Positions 26,040 to 35,114 of a stretch of DNA of 64,000 nucleotides are shown here, in pieces; the first letter of the stretch is position 1, and every line of letters begins with the position of its first letter. Where the stretch lies: NCBI GenBank assembly GCA_963851325.1, contig CAWKOR010000001.1, positions 620,001-684,000 of the forward strand. Reading direction: 5' to 3'. This stretch comes from DATGKG01 sp963851325 (GTDB lineage: Bacteria; Desulfobacterota; Binatia; Binatales; Binataceae). Position numbers and translations under genes: made by a program. The notes under the pieces are model-generated. The model searched no databases and was not told the origin of the DNA. It saw nothing but the letters and a program-made list of their open reading frames with translations.

Positions 26040-26882
26040 TTAGGGAGAGCCGCCGGTGCCGACCTCGACCTGCGTCATCTCGATGCGCGAGCCCGGGTTG
26101 GCCCGGCACTTCTCAGGATCCGTGGTCGGCGCCGTGAGGATGAACAGCGTCTTGCCATCGGCGCCGCCCAGCACGCATGCGATCGACATCTGATCGGTCT
26201 TGATGCGCTCGGTGACTTGGCCGCCTTCGCGCACGCGAATCGTCTCGTTGGTAAATGGCGAGGCCGACCAGATCGCGCCCTCCGCGTCGAGGCAGATTCC
26301 GTCGGGCAGCGCCGGACCGATTTCCGCCCACACCCGGCGATTGCTCAAGGAACCGTCCGCGGCGATATCGAATGCGCTCAGCCGCCGACCCATCGATTCG
26401 CCGACGATGAGCGTTTTGCCGTCGCGGGTGATTACGGTGCCATTGGGAAATTGCAGACTGGTCGCGACCACGCTGGCCTTGCCCTCGGGCGTCACCATGA
26501 TGAGGTCTGCATCCTTCTGCTCTGAATTCTTGTGCAGGTCGTAGCCGAAGTTGCCGACGTACGCGCGCCCCTTCGAATCGACCACCATGTCGTTGCAGTC
26601 CCACCCGGCGAGCTTGCCGAGGTCCGCATGCAGCTTGAGGCCGCTCCGTTCCAACCGCATCAACCTGCGATCAGTCATCGAGACCACCAGCAGCGTTCCG
26701 TCGGGCAGCCATCCGAGCCCGGAGGGGCGATTGGGAACTTCGCAGATGGTCTCGGTCTTACCGTTCGTATCGACCGCGATGACTTTGTGCGCGTGCATAT
26801 CCGAAAAGTAGAGTCTTCCGTCATGCCAGCGCGGCCCTTCGGGAAACGCCAGCTTGTCGAGCAGAGTCTTGAGGGTGCGCAT
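26040..26882 (-). CDS. SMP-30/gluconolactonase-family beta-propeller protein
   Basis: The 280-residue protein has the six-bladed SMP-30/Gnl beta-propeller pattern. It includes LAFPEGPRWHDGRLYFSDMH with the metal-binding glutamate, then NRPSGLGWLPDGTLLV, DCNDMVVDSKGRAYVGNFGY and LPDGICLDAEGAIWSAS with the catalytic-region aspartates. Family members hydrolyse lactones using Ca2+ or Zn2+. No signal peptide is present, so it is cytoplasmic. It is divergent from the first CoA-transferase gene, which might indicate a shared substrate class. Confidence 0.88.
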   Translation of the reverse strand: MRTLKTLLDKLAFPEGPRWHDGRLYFSDMHAHKVIAVDTNGKTETICEVPNRPSGLGWLPDGTLLVVSMTDRRLMRLERSGLKLHADLGKLAGWDCNDMVVDSKGRAYVGNFGYDLHKNSEQKDADLIMVTPEGKASVVATSLQFPNGTVITRDGKTLIVGESMGRRLSAFDIAADGSLSNRRVWAEIGPALPDGICLDAEGAIWSASPFTNETIRVREGGQVTERIKTDQMSIACVLGGADGKTLFILTAPTTDPEKCRANPGSRIEMTQVEVGTGGSP

Positions 26883-27013
26883 GGTCCGAACCTCCTGTCT
26901 GCGAGAAACCTAGCTCAGACCACCGTAAAAAGCCCAGAGGCGGAAGCGTGATAGCATGCGAGTAGACAACCGCACCAAGGGCGGTGTAACGCTTTCGATG
27001 GATTTCATTGACC

Positions 27014-28204
27014 ATGTCCCCGACACCAACTGACTTACCGCTATCCAATATCAAAGTGCTCGATCTCACTCTTGCCCGCGCAGGGCCGACCTGCGTGCGG
27101 CATCTCGCCGATTGGGGCGCCGATGTCATTCGCATCGAGCCTCCCGCGAAAGGCGGCGGCGACGAACTTCTCGGGATGCGCAACGGACCGGATTTCCAGA
27201 ACCTGCATCGCAACAAGCGGATGATTCGCCTCGACCTCAAATCACCCGAAGGTCATGCGGCGTTTATGCGACTGGTCAAACAGGCCGATGTAATTGTCGA
27301 GAACATGCGCGTCGAGGTGAAGCATCGACTCAAAATCGCGTGGGAAGACGTGCATCCGATCAACCCGCGGCTGGTGTATGGCAGCATCAGCGGATTCGGA
27401 CAGAGCGGGCCTTACAGCGGCCGCGGCGGCGTCGATCAGATCGCGCAGGGGATGGGCGGGCTGATGTCGATCACCGGGCATCCGGGCCAGGGACCGATGC
27501 GGGTTGGGGTCGCCATCTCGGATGTCAGCGCGGGGAATCTGTTGGCCTTCGGCATCATGGTGGCGCTCTTCGAACGCGAGCACACCGGAGTCGGACGATG
27601 GGTGCATACCTCGCTGCTGGAAGCGCAAATACACATGCTCGATTTCCAGGCCGCGCGATGGCTGATGGATCGCGAGGTGGCGGGCCAGGCGGGCAACGAT
27701 CATCCGACCGGCATTCCGATGGGCACCTTTCCCACCAGCGATGGCCACGTGAACATCGCGGCAAGCTCGAACAAGCTCTGGAAGACCTTCTGCGATGCGA
27801 TTGGCAAACCGGAGTGGAAGAACAAGGCGGAATGGAAAAGTGGCGAGGCTCGCAGCAAGGATCGGGTCGCCATCAACGCCGCGATTGGCGAGGTCACCCG
27901 CACGAAACCCTCGGCGTATTGGGTTGAAACGCTGGAAGCGGCCGGAATTCCGTGCGGACCGATTTACAGCATCGACCAGATGTTCGCCGATCCGCAGGTG
28001 CGTCACCTCCAGATCGCGGCTCCCGTCACGCATCCACAACGCGGAGCGACCGAGATCCTCAACTCACCGCTCAATCTTTCAGATGTGCCGAAGGGAGTGC
28101 GCTATGCCGCACCGCCGGGCGGCCAGCATACGGATGAGGTTCTGCGCTCAGTCGGCTACAGCGACGCCGAGATCGCCGCGATGCGCGCAAAAGGCACGAT
28201 CTGA
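27014..28204 (+). CDS. CaiB/BaiF (class III) CoA-transferase 1
   Basis: The 396-residue protein has the class III CoA-transferase fold: IKVLDLTLARAGPTCVRHLA, DWGADVIRIEPPA, YGSISGFGQSGPYSGRGG, and the catalytic aspartate in VGVAISDVSAGNLLAFGI. These enzymes move CoA between carboxylic acids through an aspartyl-CoA thioester. The ATG at 27014 is preferred to a TTG two codons upstream. It is divergent from the SMP-30 gene and is followed by a MITE-like repeat. Two more CoA-transferases lie on the opposite strand, probably for related acids. Confidence 0.9.
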   Translation: MSPTPTDLPLSNIKVLDLTLARAGPTCVRHLADWGADVIRIEPPAKGGGDELLGMRNGPDFQNLHRNKRMIRLDLKSPEGHAAFMRLVKQADVIVENMRVEVKHRLKIAWEDVHPINPRLVYGSISGFGQSGPYSGRGGVDQIAQGMGGLMSITGHPGQGPMRVGVAISDVSAGNLLAFGIMVALFEREHTGVGRWVHTSLLEAQIHMLDFQAARWLMDREVAGQAGNDHPTGIPMGTFPTSDGHVNIAASSNKLWKTFCDAIGKPEWKNKAEWKSGEARSKDRVAINAAIGEVTRTKPSAYWVETLEAAGIPCGPIYSIDQMFADPQVRHLQIAAPVTHPQRGATEILNSPLNLSDVPKGVRYAAPPGGQHTDEVLRSVGYSDAEIAAMRAKGTI

Positions 28205-28218
28205 TGATGCGAAATTCC

Positions 28219-28354
28219 GGTAGGGGCGGTCCGCGAACCGCCCGTTGAATCCTGGACGGCTTGGGTCCTTTCAAAACGCTGACCTTTAAAGCGGTATGTC
28301 GGGTGCGCTTCGCGCGATAAGGATTCGACGGGGCGTTCGCGAACACCCCCTACC
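28219..28354. repeat. MITE-like element with 34-base imperfect terminal inverted repeats
   Basis: The left end (28219-28252) and the reverse complement of the right end (28321-28354) agree at 28 of 34 bases by eye. Both start GGTAGGGG, contain a CGCGAAC core and end GAATCC. About 68 bases lie between, too short for a transposase. The right half, including the adjacent TGCGCTTCGCGCGAT stretch, matches the copy at 53425-53484 in reverse orientation. It fills the gap between two convergent CoA-transferase genes. Confidence 0.7.
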
Positions 28355-28374
28355 AGACAGGACCTTCGACTAAA

Positions 28375-29622
28375 TCAGTCCAGGGCGCCGAGTTTGCGTA
28401 GTTCCTCGACGTCGGACTTGCTGTAACCGAGGACCCCGGTGAGGACCTCATCGGTGTGCTGCCCGAGCGTCGGCGCGGCGGATCGGACTTCGGTGGGAGT
28501 GCCGCTCATCTTCCACGGAATTCCCGCGTGCTGCATCTTGCCGACCTCGGGATGCTCCTTGTAGACCCAGAAATCGCGCGCGGTGAGATTCGCATCGGTT
28601 GAGAGACAACGGCTGTCCGCGACCGCACCAACCGCGACGTTGGCCTTTTGAAGAATGGCAACAACGTCCTCGACGGTGTGCGTCACGGTCCACTTCTGAA
28701 TCAGTGCCTCGAGTTCGTCCTCGTTCTGCTTGCGCGCCGAAAGCGTCTTGAAGCGCGCATCGTTGGCGAGCCCCGGCTGACCCATCGCGGTCGCAAGGCG
28801 GCCCCATTCGGCGTCATCAGCGCATACGATCGATACCCACCGATCGATCGTCACATCCATGATTTTCTCGGGCCAGTCGATGCACTTGAAATTTCCGTGC
28901 GGCGCCATGAACGCATCGCGATTGCCATTTCGCACCGGCTCGCGTCCATTCATCGTGTATTCGAGGATGCCCTCAGCGAGCAGCCCCATCGCGCATTCCC
29001 ACTGACTCATGTCGATGTACTGCCCCTCGCCGGTCTTCGCACGATGATAGAGCGCGGTAAGAAGCGCGAAGGCGCCGTGCACTCCGGCATTGGGATCCGC
29101 GTAGCTGAAGCCCGCATGCATCGGCGGAAAATCCTTATAGCCGGTGAGCGAGGAGAGTCCTGACAGCGGAACCTGCGCGGGGCCATAAGCGACGAACTGA
29201 TTCCAGGGGCCAGTGTCGCCGTAGCCGGAAAGCGTGATCATGATGATGTCGGATTTGAGTTTCCGCGCTTCCTCGTAGCCGAAACCCATCTTCTCGATCA
29301 CGCCAGACGCGAAATTGTTGATCAGGATGTCGCTCTTGCTGATCAGCTTGCGCGCAATCTCCTTGGCCTCGTGATGCTTAAAATTCAGCGACAGTGATTT
29401 CTTACCCTGGTTGTATTGGTTGAAATATCCCGAGCGATTGAGCCCGAGGAATTCGCCGTTGGGCCACGGCGGAAGCTGGCGCGTCACGCACGGGCGCGTC
29501 TTGGTCTCGATGCGAATGACTTCGGCGCCGAGGTGCGCGAGTTGTAGCGTGCAGTATGGGCCCGCCCACACCCAGGTGAAATCGCAGACCCTGATTCCGG
29601 AAAGCGGCGGCGGCTTAGCCAT
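28375..29622 (-). CDS. CaiB/BaiF (class III) CoA-transferase 2
   Basis: The 415-residue class III CoA-transferase shows IRVCDFTWVWAGPYCTLQLA, then HLGAEVIRIET, ITLSGYGDTGPWNQFVAYGP, and the putative catalytic aspartate in HAGFSYADPNAGVHGAFALL. The C-terminus has PTLGQHTDEVLTGVLGYS, the usual end motif. Its start codon overlaps the stop of the third CoA-transferase by one base (TGATG), so the two are coupled and may act on one substrate pair or form a heteromer. The substrate acid is unknown. Confidence 0.9.
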   Translation of the reverse strand: MAKPPPLSGIRVCDFTWVWAGPYCTLQLAHLGAEVIRIETKTRPCVTRQLPPWPNGEFLGLNRSGYFNQYNQGKKSLSLNFKHHEAKEIARKLISKSDILINNFASGVIEKMGFGYEEARKLKSDIIMITLSGYGDTGPWNQFVAYGPAQVPLSGLSSLTGYKDFPPMHAGFSYADPNAGVHGAFALLTALYHRAKTGEGQYIDMSQWECAMGLLAEGILEYTMNGREPVRNGNRDAFMAPHGNFKCIDWPEKIMDVTIDRWVSIVCADDAEWGRLATAMGQPGLANDARFKTLSARKQNEDELEALIQKWTVTHTVEDVVAILQKANVAVGAVADSRCLSTDANLTARDFWVYKEHPEVGKMQHAGIPWKMSGTPTEVRSAAPTLGQHTDEVLTGVLGYSKSDVEELRKLGALD

Positions 29623-30830
29623 CAGATCACACCCTTACGTTTGAGTTCGGTGAGCCGCGCGGGCGTCATGCCGAGGCGGCCGCCGTAGACCTGCTCATTG
29701 TGCTGGCCGAGCGTGGGCGCCGGAGTGCGAATTTCCCATGGCGTTTTTTCGTACTTGAGCGGCGCGCCGGGATATTTGTGCGTTCCGGCTATCGGTTGTG
29801 CGATCTCGACGAAGAAACCCCGCGCCTTCAGATGCTCATTGGCCAGCAGCGTGCCCATCGTAGAAACCGGCGCGAACGGAATCCTGCGCGCCTGCGCCGC
29901 TTTGTAGAGATCCAGTACCGTATGTTGATTGATGTATTCTTCGAGGAAGATCTTCAGGGCATCCCAATTGACCGCGCGCACCAGGCGATTGGCGAAGATC
30001 TCCTCGCCCGCCCACTCCGGGTCGCCCATCAGATGCACGAAGTTCTGCCACTGGTGCTCTTCGATGCAGCAGATATAGATGTAGCCGTCCTTGGCCATGA
30101 AGGTCTCAACCGGCTGCAAGGGCTTCTGCCCCAGCCGCGTCGCGATCATTTTCATGTACGGCCAGTACTCGAACGTCATCTCGAGCTGTGCCGCGATCGC
30201 TTCCTGCATCGCTGCATCGATATGCTGCCCCTCGCCGTCGCGCAGGCGCGCAAACAGCGCACCCATCGTCGCCACCGCGCTATGAATCCCGCCCTGGAAG
30301 CCCGACTGCGATCCGAAGGTCTTCAGCGGCGGCAGGTCGGCATGATCCGGGCCGCCTCCGTTAAGGACGCACACACCTCCCGCGGACCATACGGTGAGAT
30401 CCTCGGCCCGCCAGTTGCGATACGGTCCCACCAGTCCCCATGGCGTGATCGACGTCATGATCAGCTTAGGATTGATTTTCTTCAGCCGCTCGTAGCTGAG
30501 CCCGACCCGATCCATCTCGGGCGGAATCACGTTATGCACCAGGATGTCGGCGCCCGCGATAAGCTTCTCGAAAATCTCGAAGCCCTCGGCTGTGGCGATA
30601 TCGAGCGTGACGCCGAGCTTGTTGGTATTTAGATACAGAAACAGCCCGGATTTCTCCGGATGCGGTTCGTCCCTGGGAAACGGCCCGCGCGTGCGAGCGC
30701 GATCGCCAACCCCGGGGCGCTCGATCTTGATAACTTCGGCGCCCATGTCGGCCATCAGCTTCGATGCATACGGGGCTGCCACCAACTCGCCGAGTTCAAC
30801 AATTTTTACGTCGGTTAGTGCGCCTGCCAT
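29622..30830 (-). CDS. CaiB/BaiF-family protein 3, apparently lacking the catalytic aspartate
   Basis: The 402-residue protein (from ATG 30830; an in-frame start at 30890 adds 20 unconserved residues) has the family fold: VKIVELGELVAAPYASKLMA, MGAEVIKIERPG, and PAPTLGQHNEQVYGGRLGM at the end. Where the family has its catalytic aspartate, this sequence reads TFGSQSGFQGGIHSAVATMG. Aligned on the following helix, glycine replaces aspartate. It could be a non-catalytic subunit of a pair with the downstream CoA-transferase, or a racemase- or lyase-like branch. It is the first gene of the two-gene unit. Confidence 0.85.
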   Translation of the reverse strand: MAGALTDVKIVELGELVAAPYASKLMADMGAEVIKIERPGVGDRARTRGPFPRDEPHPEKSGLFLYLNTNKLGVTLDIATAEGFEIFEKLIAGADILVHNVIPPEMDRVGLSYERLKKINPKLIMTSITPWGLVGPYRNWRAEDLTVWSAGGVCVLNGGGPDHADLPPLKTFGSQSGFQGGIHSAVATMGALFARLRDGEGQHIDAAMQEAIAAQLEMTFEYWPYMKMIATRLGQKPLQPVETFMAKDGYIYICCIEEHQWQNFVHLMGDPEWAGEEIFANRLVRAVNWDALKIFLEEYINQHTVLDLYKAAQARRIPFAPVSTMGTLLANEHLKARGFFVEIAQPIAGTHKYPGAPLKYEKTPWEIRTPAPTLGQHNEQVYGGRLGMTPARLTELKRKGVI

Positions 30831-30945
30831 ATGGTGTCTTTCGTTGCGGCTTGGTTTGGAGAAGAGAAATTTGAAATTAGCATGCGCCACGGCGCTCGCG
30901 AAAGCTGTCCCCGCCGAGCCTGACTACGGCGCTTAACGACGCCAA

Positions 30946-31743
30946 TTAACTATGGATTGAAGCGCCCGGAATCGATCCATAGCCGGTCCAGTACAGCATG
31001 AAGGCCACGGCGCCGACTGCAATCAAACACACGAAGGCCTCGGCGTCACGTGCGTGCATTCGATACTCGATGAAGCTGGTCGGCGCATTGCCGCGCCCGA
31101 AACCTCGCGCCTCCAGCGCCATCGCCATGTTGTTGGCCTTGCGCAGCGCGCCCATGAAAACCGGGATTATCACCGGCACATAGCGGCGCACTCGTTCCAA
31201 CGGTCCTCCCGCATCGAAGTCATAACCGCGCAAGCGCTGCGCATCGACCACCGTAAGTGCCGAATCGATGAACAGCGGCACCAGTCGAAACGCCAGCGTG
31301 ATGGTGAAGCCGAAGCGATAGGGAAATCCGAGACGCGAGAGCCCCACCGATAGTTCCTCGACCTTGGTGCTGGAAAGAAAAAGTACCGACGCCAGTACCA
31401 GCGCCGCAACCTTCATTCCTTTGCCCAATCCGAACAACATCGATTCCTTGCTGGCGTGGATGATCGGCAGATTGATGATGGGCGTGCCGCGGCGATAGGA
31501 AATCATCCACGTGATCATGGTGGGCAGGACGATAAGCACGAAGAACCAGCGGAAGCGGTAGATATTCTCGCCCGCCCCGATCGCGTATGCGATCGCGAGC
31601 TCGGCCGCGATGAATGGCACCAGCGTGAGCGGATTGTCGATCCAGTAGATCGACCAGAACGCCGCCAAAAGCCCAAAAATCTTCAGCGTCGGGTGCAGGC
31701 GATGCACCACCGACCCGCGATCGACATACAGCGAAGTCTTCAT
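30946..31743 (-). CDS. ecfT: ECF transporter transmembrane T component
   Basis: The 265-residue membrane protein has about five or six hydrophobic segments and the two coupling helices of EcfT/CbiQ, marked by DAQRLRGYDFD and MALEARGFGRG. EcfT links the ATPase pair to the substrate-binding S subunit in vitamin and metal uptake. ATG 31743 overlaps the ATPase-gene stop as ATGA; a start seven codons upstream is less likely. It is the last gene of the S-A-T operon. Confidence 0.9.
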   Translation of the reverse strand: MKTSLYVDRGSVVHRLHPTLKIFGLLAAFWSIYWIDNPLTLVPFIAAELAIAYAIGAGENIYRFRWFFVLIVLPTMITWMISYRRGTPIINLPIIHASKESMLFGLGKGMKVAALVLASVLFLSSTKVEELSVGLSRLGFPYRFGFTITLAFRLVPLFIDSALTVVDAQRLRGYDFDAGGPLERVRRYVPVIIPVFMGALRKANNMAMALEARGFGRGNAPTSFIEYRMHARDAEAFVCLIAVGAVAFMLYWTGYGSIPGASIHS

Positions 31744-33476
31744 CGCGGGATTCCTCGCAGCCATTGCACCAGTTCGGCGGCGCTGAGCGCGGTGGTGCCG
31801 AAACGCCGGCCCAGCGTCGTAATCTCCGGCGGCTTGAATGACGAGGTGCGCAGCAACTCATCCTGAACGAAGAACTCGCGCACCGGGCCGTCGAAGAGCT
31901 TGTGCCCCGCCCGCATCAGGATGACCCGGCGCGCGTATTCGGCGACCAGCCAGGGCGTATGAGTAATCATAACGATCGCAACCCCCGACGCGTTCAGCTC
32001 GCTGACCAGCTTCATCATCTTGCGCTGCTCGCGATAGTCGAGGCCGGTCGTCGGCTCATCGAGAATCAGCAGGCGCGGGCGCAACGCCAGGACGCTCGCC
32101 ACCGCGAGCCGTTGACGCTGGCCCTTGCCGAGGAGAAATGGATCGGTGGCGCGTTCATTCTCGAGGCCCACCGCTGCAAGCACCTCGGCACAACGCGCTT
32201 CGATCTCCTCGGATGCGAGTCCGAAGTTGCGCGGGCCGAATTTCACCTCAGCCTCGACGGTGTCGGCGAAGATCTGATGGTCGGGATTCTGAAAGACGTA
32301 ACCGATTTCGTGCGCGGTTTCGGCAGGTCGCAGCGTCGTCCGATCTCGACCTTCGAGCAGAACCTTGCCGCTGTCCGGCGCGAGCAGCCCCACCGCCATC
32401 TTCGCCAGCGTGGTTTTGCCTGACCCGTTCTGGCCGACAATCGCGATAAATTCACCCGCCGCGATTTTGAGCGACAGCTGGTCGAGCACCCGCGGGCCGT
32501 CCGGATATGAGAAACTTGCTGCTTCGACTTCCAGGATTGTCTTCGATTCGACGAGCGCAGGTGCGACCGTCTCCGGCACCACATCGGATCCGGTCGGCGT
32601 TCGAGGGAGCAACTGTCGGATGTGCTCCTCCGCATCGGCGATGCCGGTCGGATGATGCGCGACGCCCAACATCTGCGCAACCCGATCCAGTCCCGGCGCG
32701 TTGATTCCGCATTCCTCCAGCAATTCGATCTGCGGCATCACGCTCGCCGGCGAGCCCTCCGCGATCATCGACCCCTCGCGCAGGATGACGATTCGATCGC
32801 ACTGGCGAAGTTCCTCAGCTTCATGTTCGATGACGACGAGGCTGATGCCCTCCTCGCGCATTCGCCGAATCAGCGCGAACACCTCCGCCCTGCCCTCCGG
32901 GTCGAGATCGGTGGTCGGCTCGTCGAGGACGACGACTCGGGGCCGCAGCGCGAGCACCGACGCGATGGCGAGGCGCTGCTTCTGTCCGCCTGAGAGGGTG
33001 GTGGGATCGCGCTCCTCGAAGCCAGCCAGTCCCACCGCCGCCAGCGCGGGTTTCAGCCGAGCGAGAATCTGCTCGCGTGGCATCCCCACCCGTTCCATTG
33101 CGAAGGCGACCTCGTGCGCGACGGTGGTCGAGAAAAGCTGCGACTCGAAATCCTGAAACACCATGCCGACATCGCCGGCGAGATCGCATACGTGTGAGTC
33201 GGCGATCGAGCGGCCACCGAGCAACACCGTACCGCGAAGACCGCCGCCCTCGAGTTCCGGGATGATTCGATTGAGAACCTTTGCCAGGGTCGATTTCCCC
33301 GCTCCCGAGGCGCCCATGATGCCGACCATCTCGCCCATTCGCTGCGTCATCTTTATGTCACGCAGCGCGGGTTGATTCGCGCCCGCATAGATGAAGCTGA
33401 GATCTTCGATCCGCACCGCCTCTTCGGCGGTATCGCGCGAAATCGAAGCGACAGTCAGGGGCATCTCGGGTTTCAC
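31740..33476 (-). CDS. ecfA: ECF transporter ATPase, fused EcfA-EcfA'
   Basis: The 578-residue protein consists of two ABC ATPase domains in tandem. Domain 1 has Walker A GASGAGKST (K61), signature LSGGQKQR (161-168) and Walker B VVVLDEPTTDLD. Domain 2 has Walker A GQNGSGKTT (K354), a divergent signature LGKGQRQR, and LLILDEPTTGLD. ECF transporters usually encode the two ATPases separately; fused forms are known. It energises uptake through EcfT. The stop overlaps the ecfT start and its start overlaps the S-component stop, so the operon is tightly coupled. Confidence 0.92.
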   Translation of the reverse strand: MKPEMPLTVASISRDTAEEAVRIEDLSFIYAGANQPALRDIKMTQRMGEMVGIMGASGAGKSTLAKVLNRIIPELEGGGLRGTVLLGGRSIADSHVCDLAGDVGMVFQDFESQLFSTTVAHEVAFAMERVGMPREQILARLKPALAAVGLAGFEERDPTTLSGGQKQRLAIASVLALRPRVVVLDEPTTDLDPEGRAEVFALIRRMREEGISLVVIEHEAEELRQCDRIVILREGSMIAEGSPASVMPQIELLEECGINAPGLDRVAQMLGVAHHPTGIADAEEHIRQLLPRTPTGSDVVPETVAPALVESKTILEVEAASFSYPDGPRVLDQLSLKIAAGEFIAIVGQNGSGKTTLAKMAVGLLAPDSGKVLLEGRDRTTLRPAETAHEIGYVFQNPDHQIFADTVEAEVKFGPRNFGLASEEIEARCAEVLAAVGLENERATDPFLLGKGQRQRLAVASVLALRPRLLILDEPTTGLDYREQRKMMKLVSELNASGVAIVMITHTPWLVAEYARRVILMRAGHKLFDGPVREFFVQDELLRTSSFKPPEITTLGRRFGTTALSAAELVQWLRGIPR

Positions 33477-34258
33477 AGCAGCGCGAGTCCAGCGATGGCG
33501 AGCAACAGAAACGGGCCGGTGATCACGGCAATCGATTTGTCATACGGCGCAGCAGCCATCCATTCCGGGAGAAATCGTGGAATCCAGTAACCCATCGAAA
33601 GAAGATTCCCTGAAATCCAGGCGCCCGCTTCCCCGACAATCAGCATCGCGAGGCCGAGCAGACTTCGCGATCGCGGCGACGGTTTGAGCTCCGGCATCAC
33701 ATCCTTGTAGAGCATTTTGCCGCGCGCCACCCGCGGATAAACCGCGCCCAGAATGAACGGCGACAGCACCAGCGCGGCGGCCATGTTGTTCAGGATGACT
33801 ATATTGCCGAGCAGCATGAAGGGCCGGATCGCGAGCACATTGTCGCCGAAGCCGATAAAGTCCGCGCATAACACGCTCGCGAGCAAGCACACGAACACGT
33901 AGGCGCCGATCGCCGACCACGATCGCTCCACCGGGCTATGCCGCGCGGCGACTACGCTCCAGGCTTTGTAGGGAATGAACCCGTAAGCGAGGTTTCCCAC
34001 GAACCCGAACGTATCGCCAGGCGAGACGCCGCCGAAAAAATCTCCGATCATGTTGCCGATCGCGGAACCCCATGCGGCAGCGGGACCAAACAGAAAGGAG
34101 CACACCACCGGAATCGCATTAGCGGGGCGCAACTCGGTTACGCCGGGAATCAGCGGCACCACTTTGAAGGGTACCAGGATCGCGGCGTATAGCGCGGCGG
34201 AGATCGCGCATAGCACGATCATCCGGGTGTTGCGCCACATCGCGCGCAGCTCGTGCAT
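33473..34258 (-). CDS. ECF transporter S component, substrate unknown
   Basis: The 261-residue membrane protein has about six hydrophobic segments. The conserved stretches PGVTELRPANAIPVVCSFLF and AAWGSAIGNMIGDFFGG resemble the QueT-like and related S-component families. The S component determines specificity (vitamin, queuosine precursor, metal). No riboswitch or linked biosynthesis gene is visible upstream or downstream to reveal the ligand. It is the first gene of the operon; only about 60 bases separate its start from the divergent TatD gene. Confidence 0.8.
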   Translation of the reverse strand: MHELRAMWRNTRMIVLCAISAALYAAILVPFKVVPLIPGVTELRPANAIPVVCSFLFGPAAAWGSAIGNMIGDFFGGVSPGDTFGFVGNLAYGFIPYKAWSVVAARHSPVERSWSAIGAYVFVCLLASVLCADFIGFGDNVLAIRPFMLLGNIVILNNMAAALVLSPFILGAVYPRVARGKMLYKDVMPELKPSPRSRSLLGLAMLIVGEAGAWISGNLLSMGYWIPRFLPEWMAAAPYDKSIAVITGPFLLLAIAGLALL

Positions 34259-34317
34259 CAGATACAGCTCATGCGCGCGCGTGTTATACCGTACCCTGCA
34301 GACGCCACCATATTGTA

Positions 34318-35103
34318 ATGCGCAATTTTGTAATCGATAGCCACATCCATCTCGACGCTGACCAGTATGCTGACGTGGTGACGCTAATCAAGCGGGCGTG
34401 TGAGGCGGGTGTTAAGGCGGTGGTCGCGCCCGGAACCACCCCCTCCTCGAATCGGTGCGTGATGGCGTTGGCTCGAGCGCACCCGGACTTCGTGCACGCG
34501 GCGATCGGATTTCATCCCGAGCGCTACGAGCTGACGCCGGAAGACCTCACGTCGACCCTTGCGATGGTCCGCGCCAATCGCGATGGCATCTGTGCTATAG
34601 GCGAAGTGGGCCTGCCATGGTATGGGGAACCGGCGCGCCGCGCCGACGTCATCGAGCGAGGACGAGGAATCCTTCAACGCTTCGCGGAACTCGCTAGCGA
34701 GCTCGATCTACCGCTGATTCTTCACTGCCCGCATGAAAGAGCCTGCGATGCGTTGCGGATCATCCTCACGGCCAAAGTGCGCCGTGCGGTCTTCCATTGG
34801 CATAAATCCGACGCAGCGACCACCAACGCGATCCTCGATGCGGGATATTTCATTTCGCTCACGCCTGAGGTGGTTTACCGGGATCGCGACCAGGCACTTG
34901 CAGCAATCGTCCCGCTCGATCAGATGATGGTCGAGACCGATGGCCCATGGCCATATGACGGGCCATTCAAAGGAAGGCCGACGGAGCCCAGTTTCATTGC
35001 GGATGTGATATCAGCAATTGCGAGAATCCGCGGCGACTCAAGCGCCGCAATTGCACAGGCGCTTGCGGCGAACGCGTTATCTCTATTCGGAATCCCGCTC
35101 TGA
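34318..35103 (+). CDS. TatD-family metal-dependent hydrolase
   Basis: The 261-residue protein has the amidohydrolase-type metal sites of the TatD family: DSHIHLD at the N-terminus, a glutamate in AIGEVGLPWYG, HCPHE and the following HWH, and the final aspartate in VETDGPW. TatD enzymes are DNases or other metal-dependent hydrolases. It is shorter on the C-terminal side than E. coli TatD, and the sequence between motifs is diverged. It is divergent from the ECF operon and 11 bases upstream of an LLM oxidoreductase. Confidence 0.85.
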   Translation: MRNFVIDSHIHLDADQYADVVTLIKRACEAGVKAVVAPGTTPSSNRCVMALARAHPDFVHAAIGFHPERYELTPEDLTSTLAMVRANRDGICAIGEVGLPWYGEPARRADVIERGRGILQRFAELASELDLPLILHCPHERACDALRIILTAKVRRAVFHWHKSDAATTNAILDAGYFISLTPEVVYRDRDQALAAIVPLDQMMVETDGPWPYDGPFKGRPTEPSFIADVISAIARIRGDSSAAIAQALAANALSLFGIPL

Positions 35104-35114
35104 GGAGGCACCTC

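Noticed and set aside
34259..34317. Riboswitch upstream of the ECF S-component gene
   Set aside because: Only about 60 bases separate it from the divergent TatD gene, with no recognisable aptamer motif.
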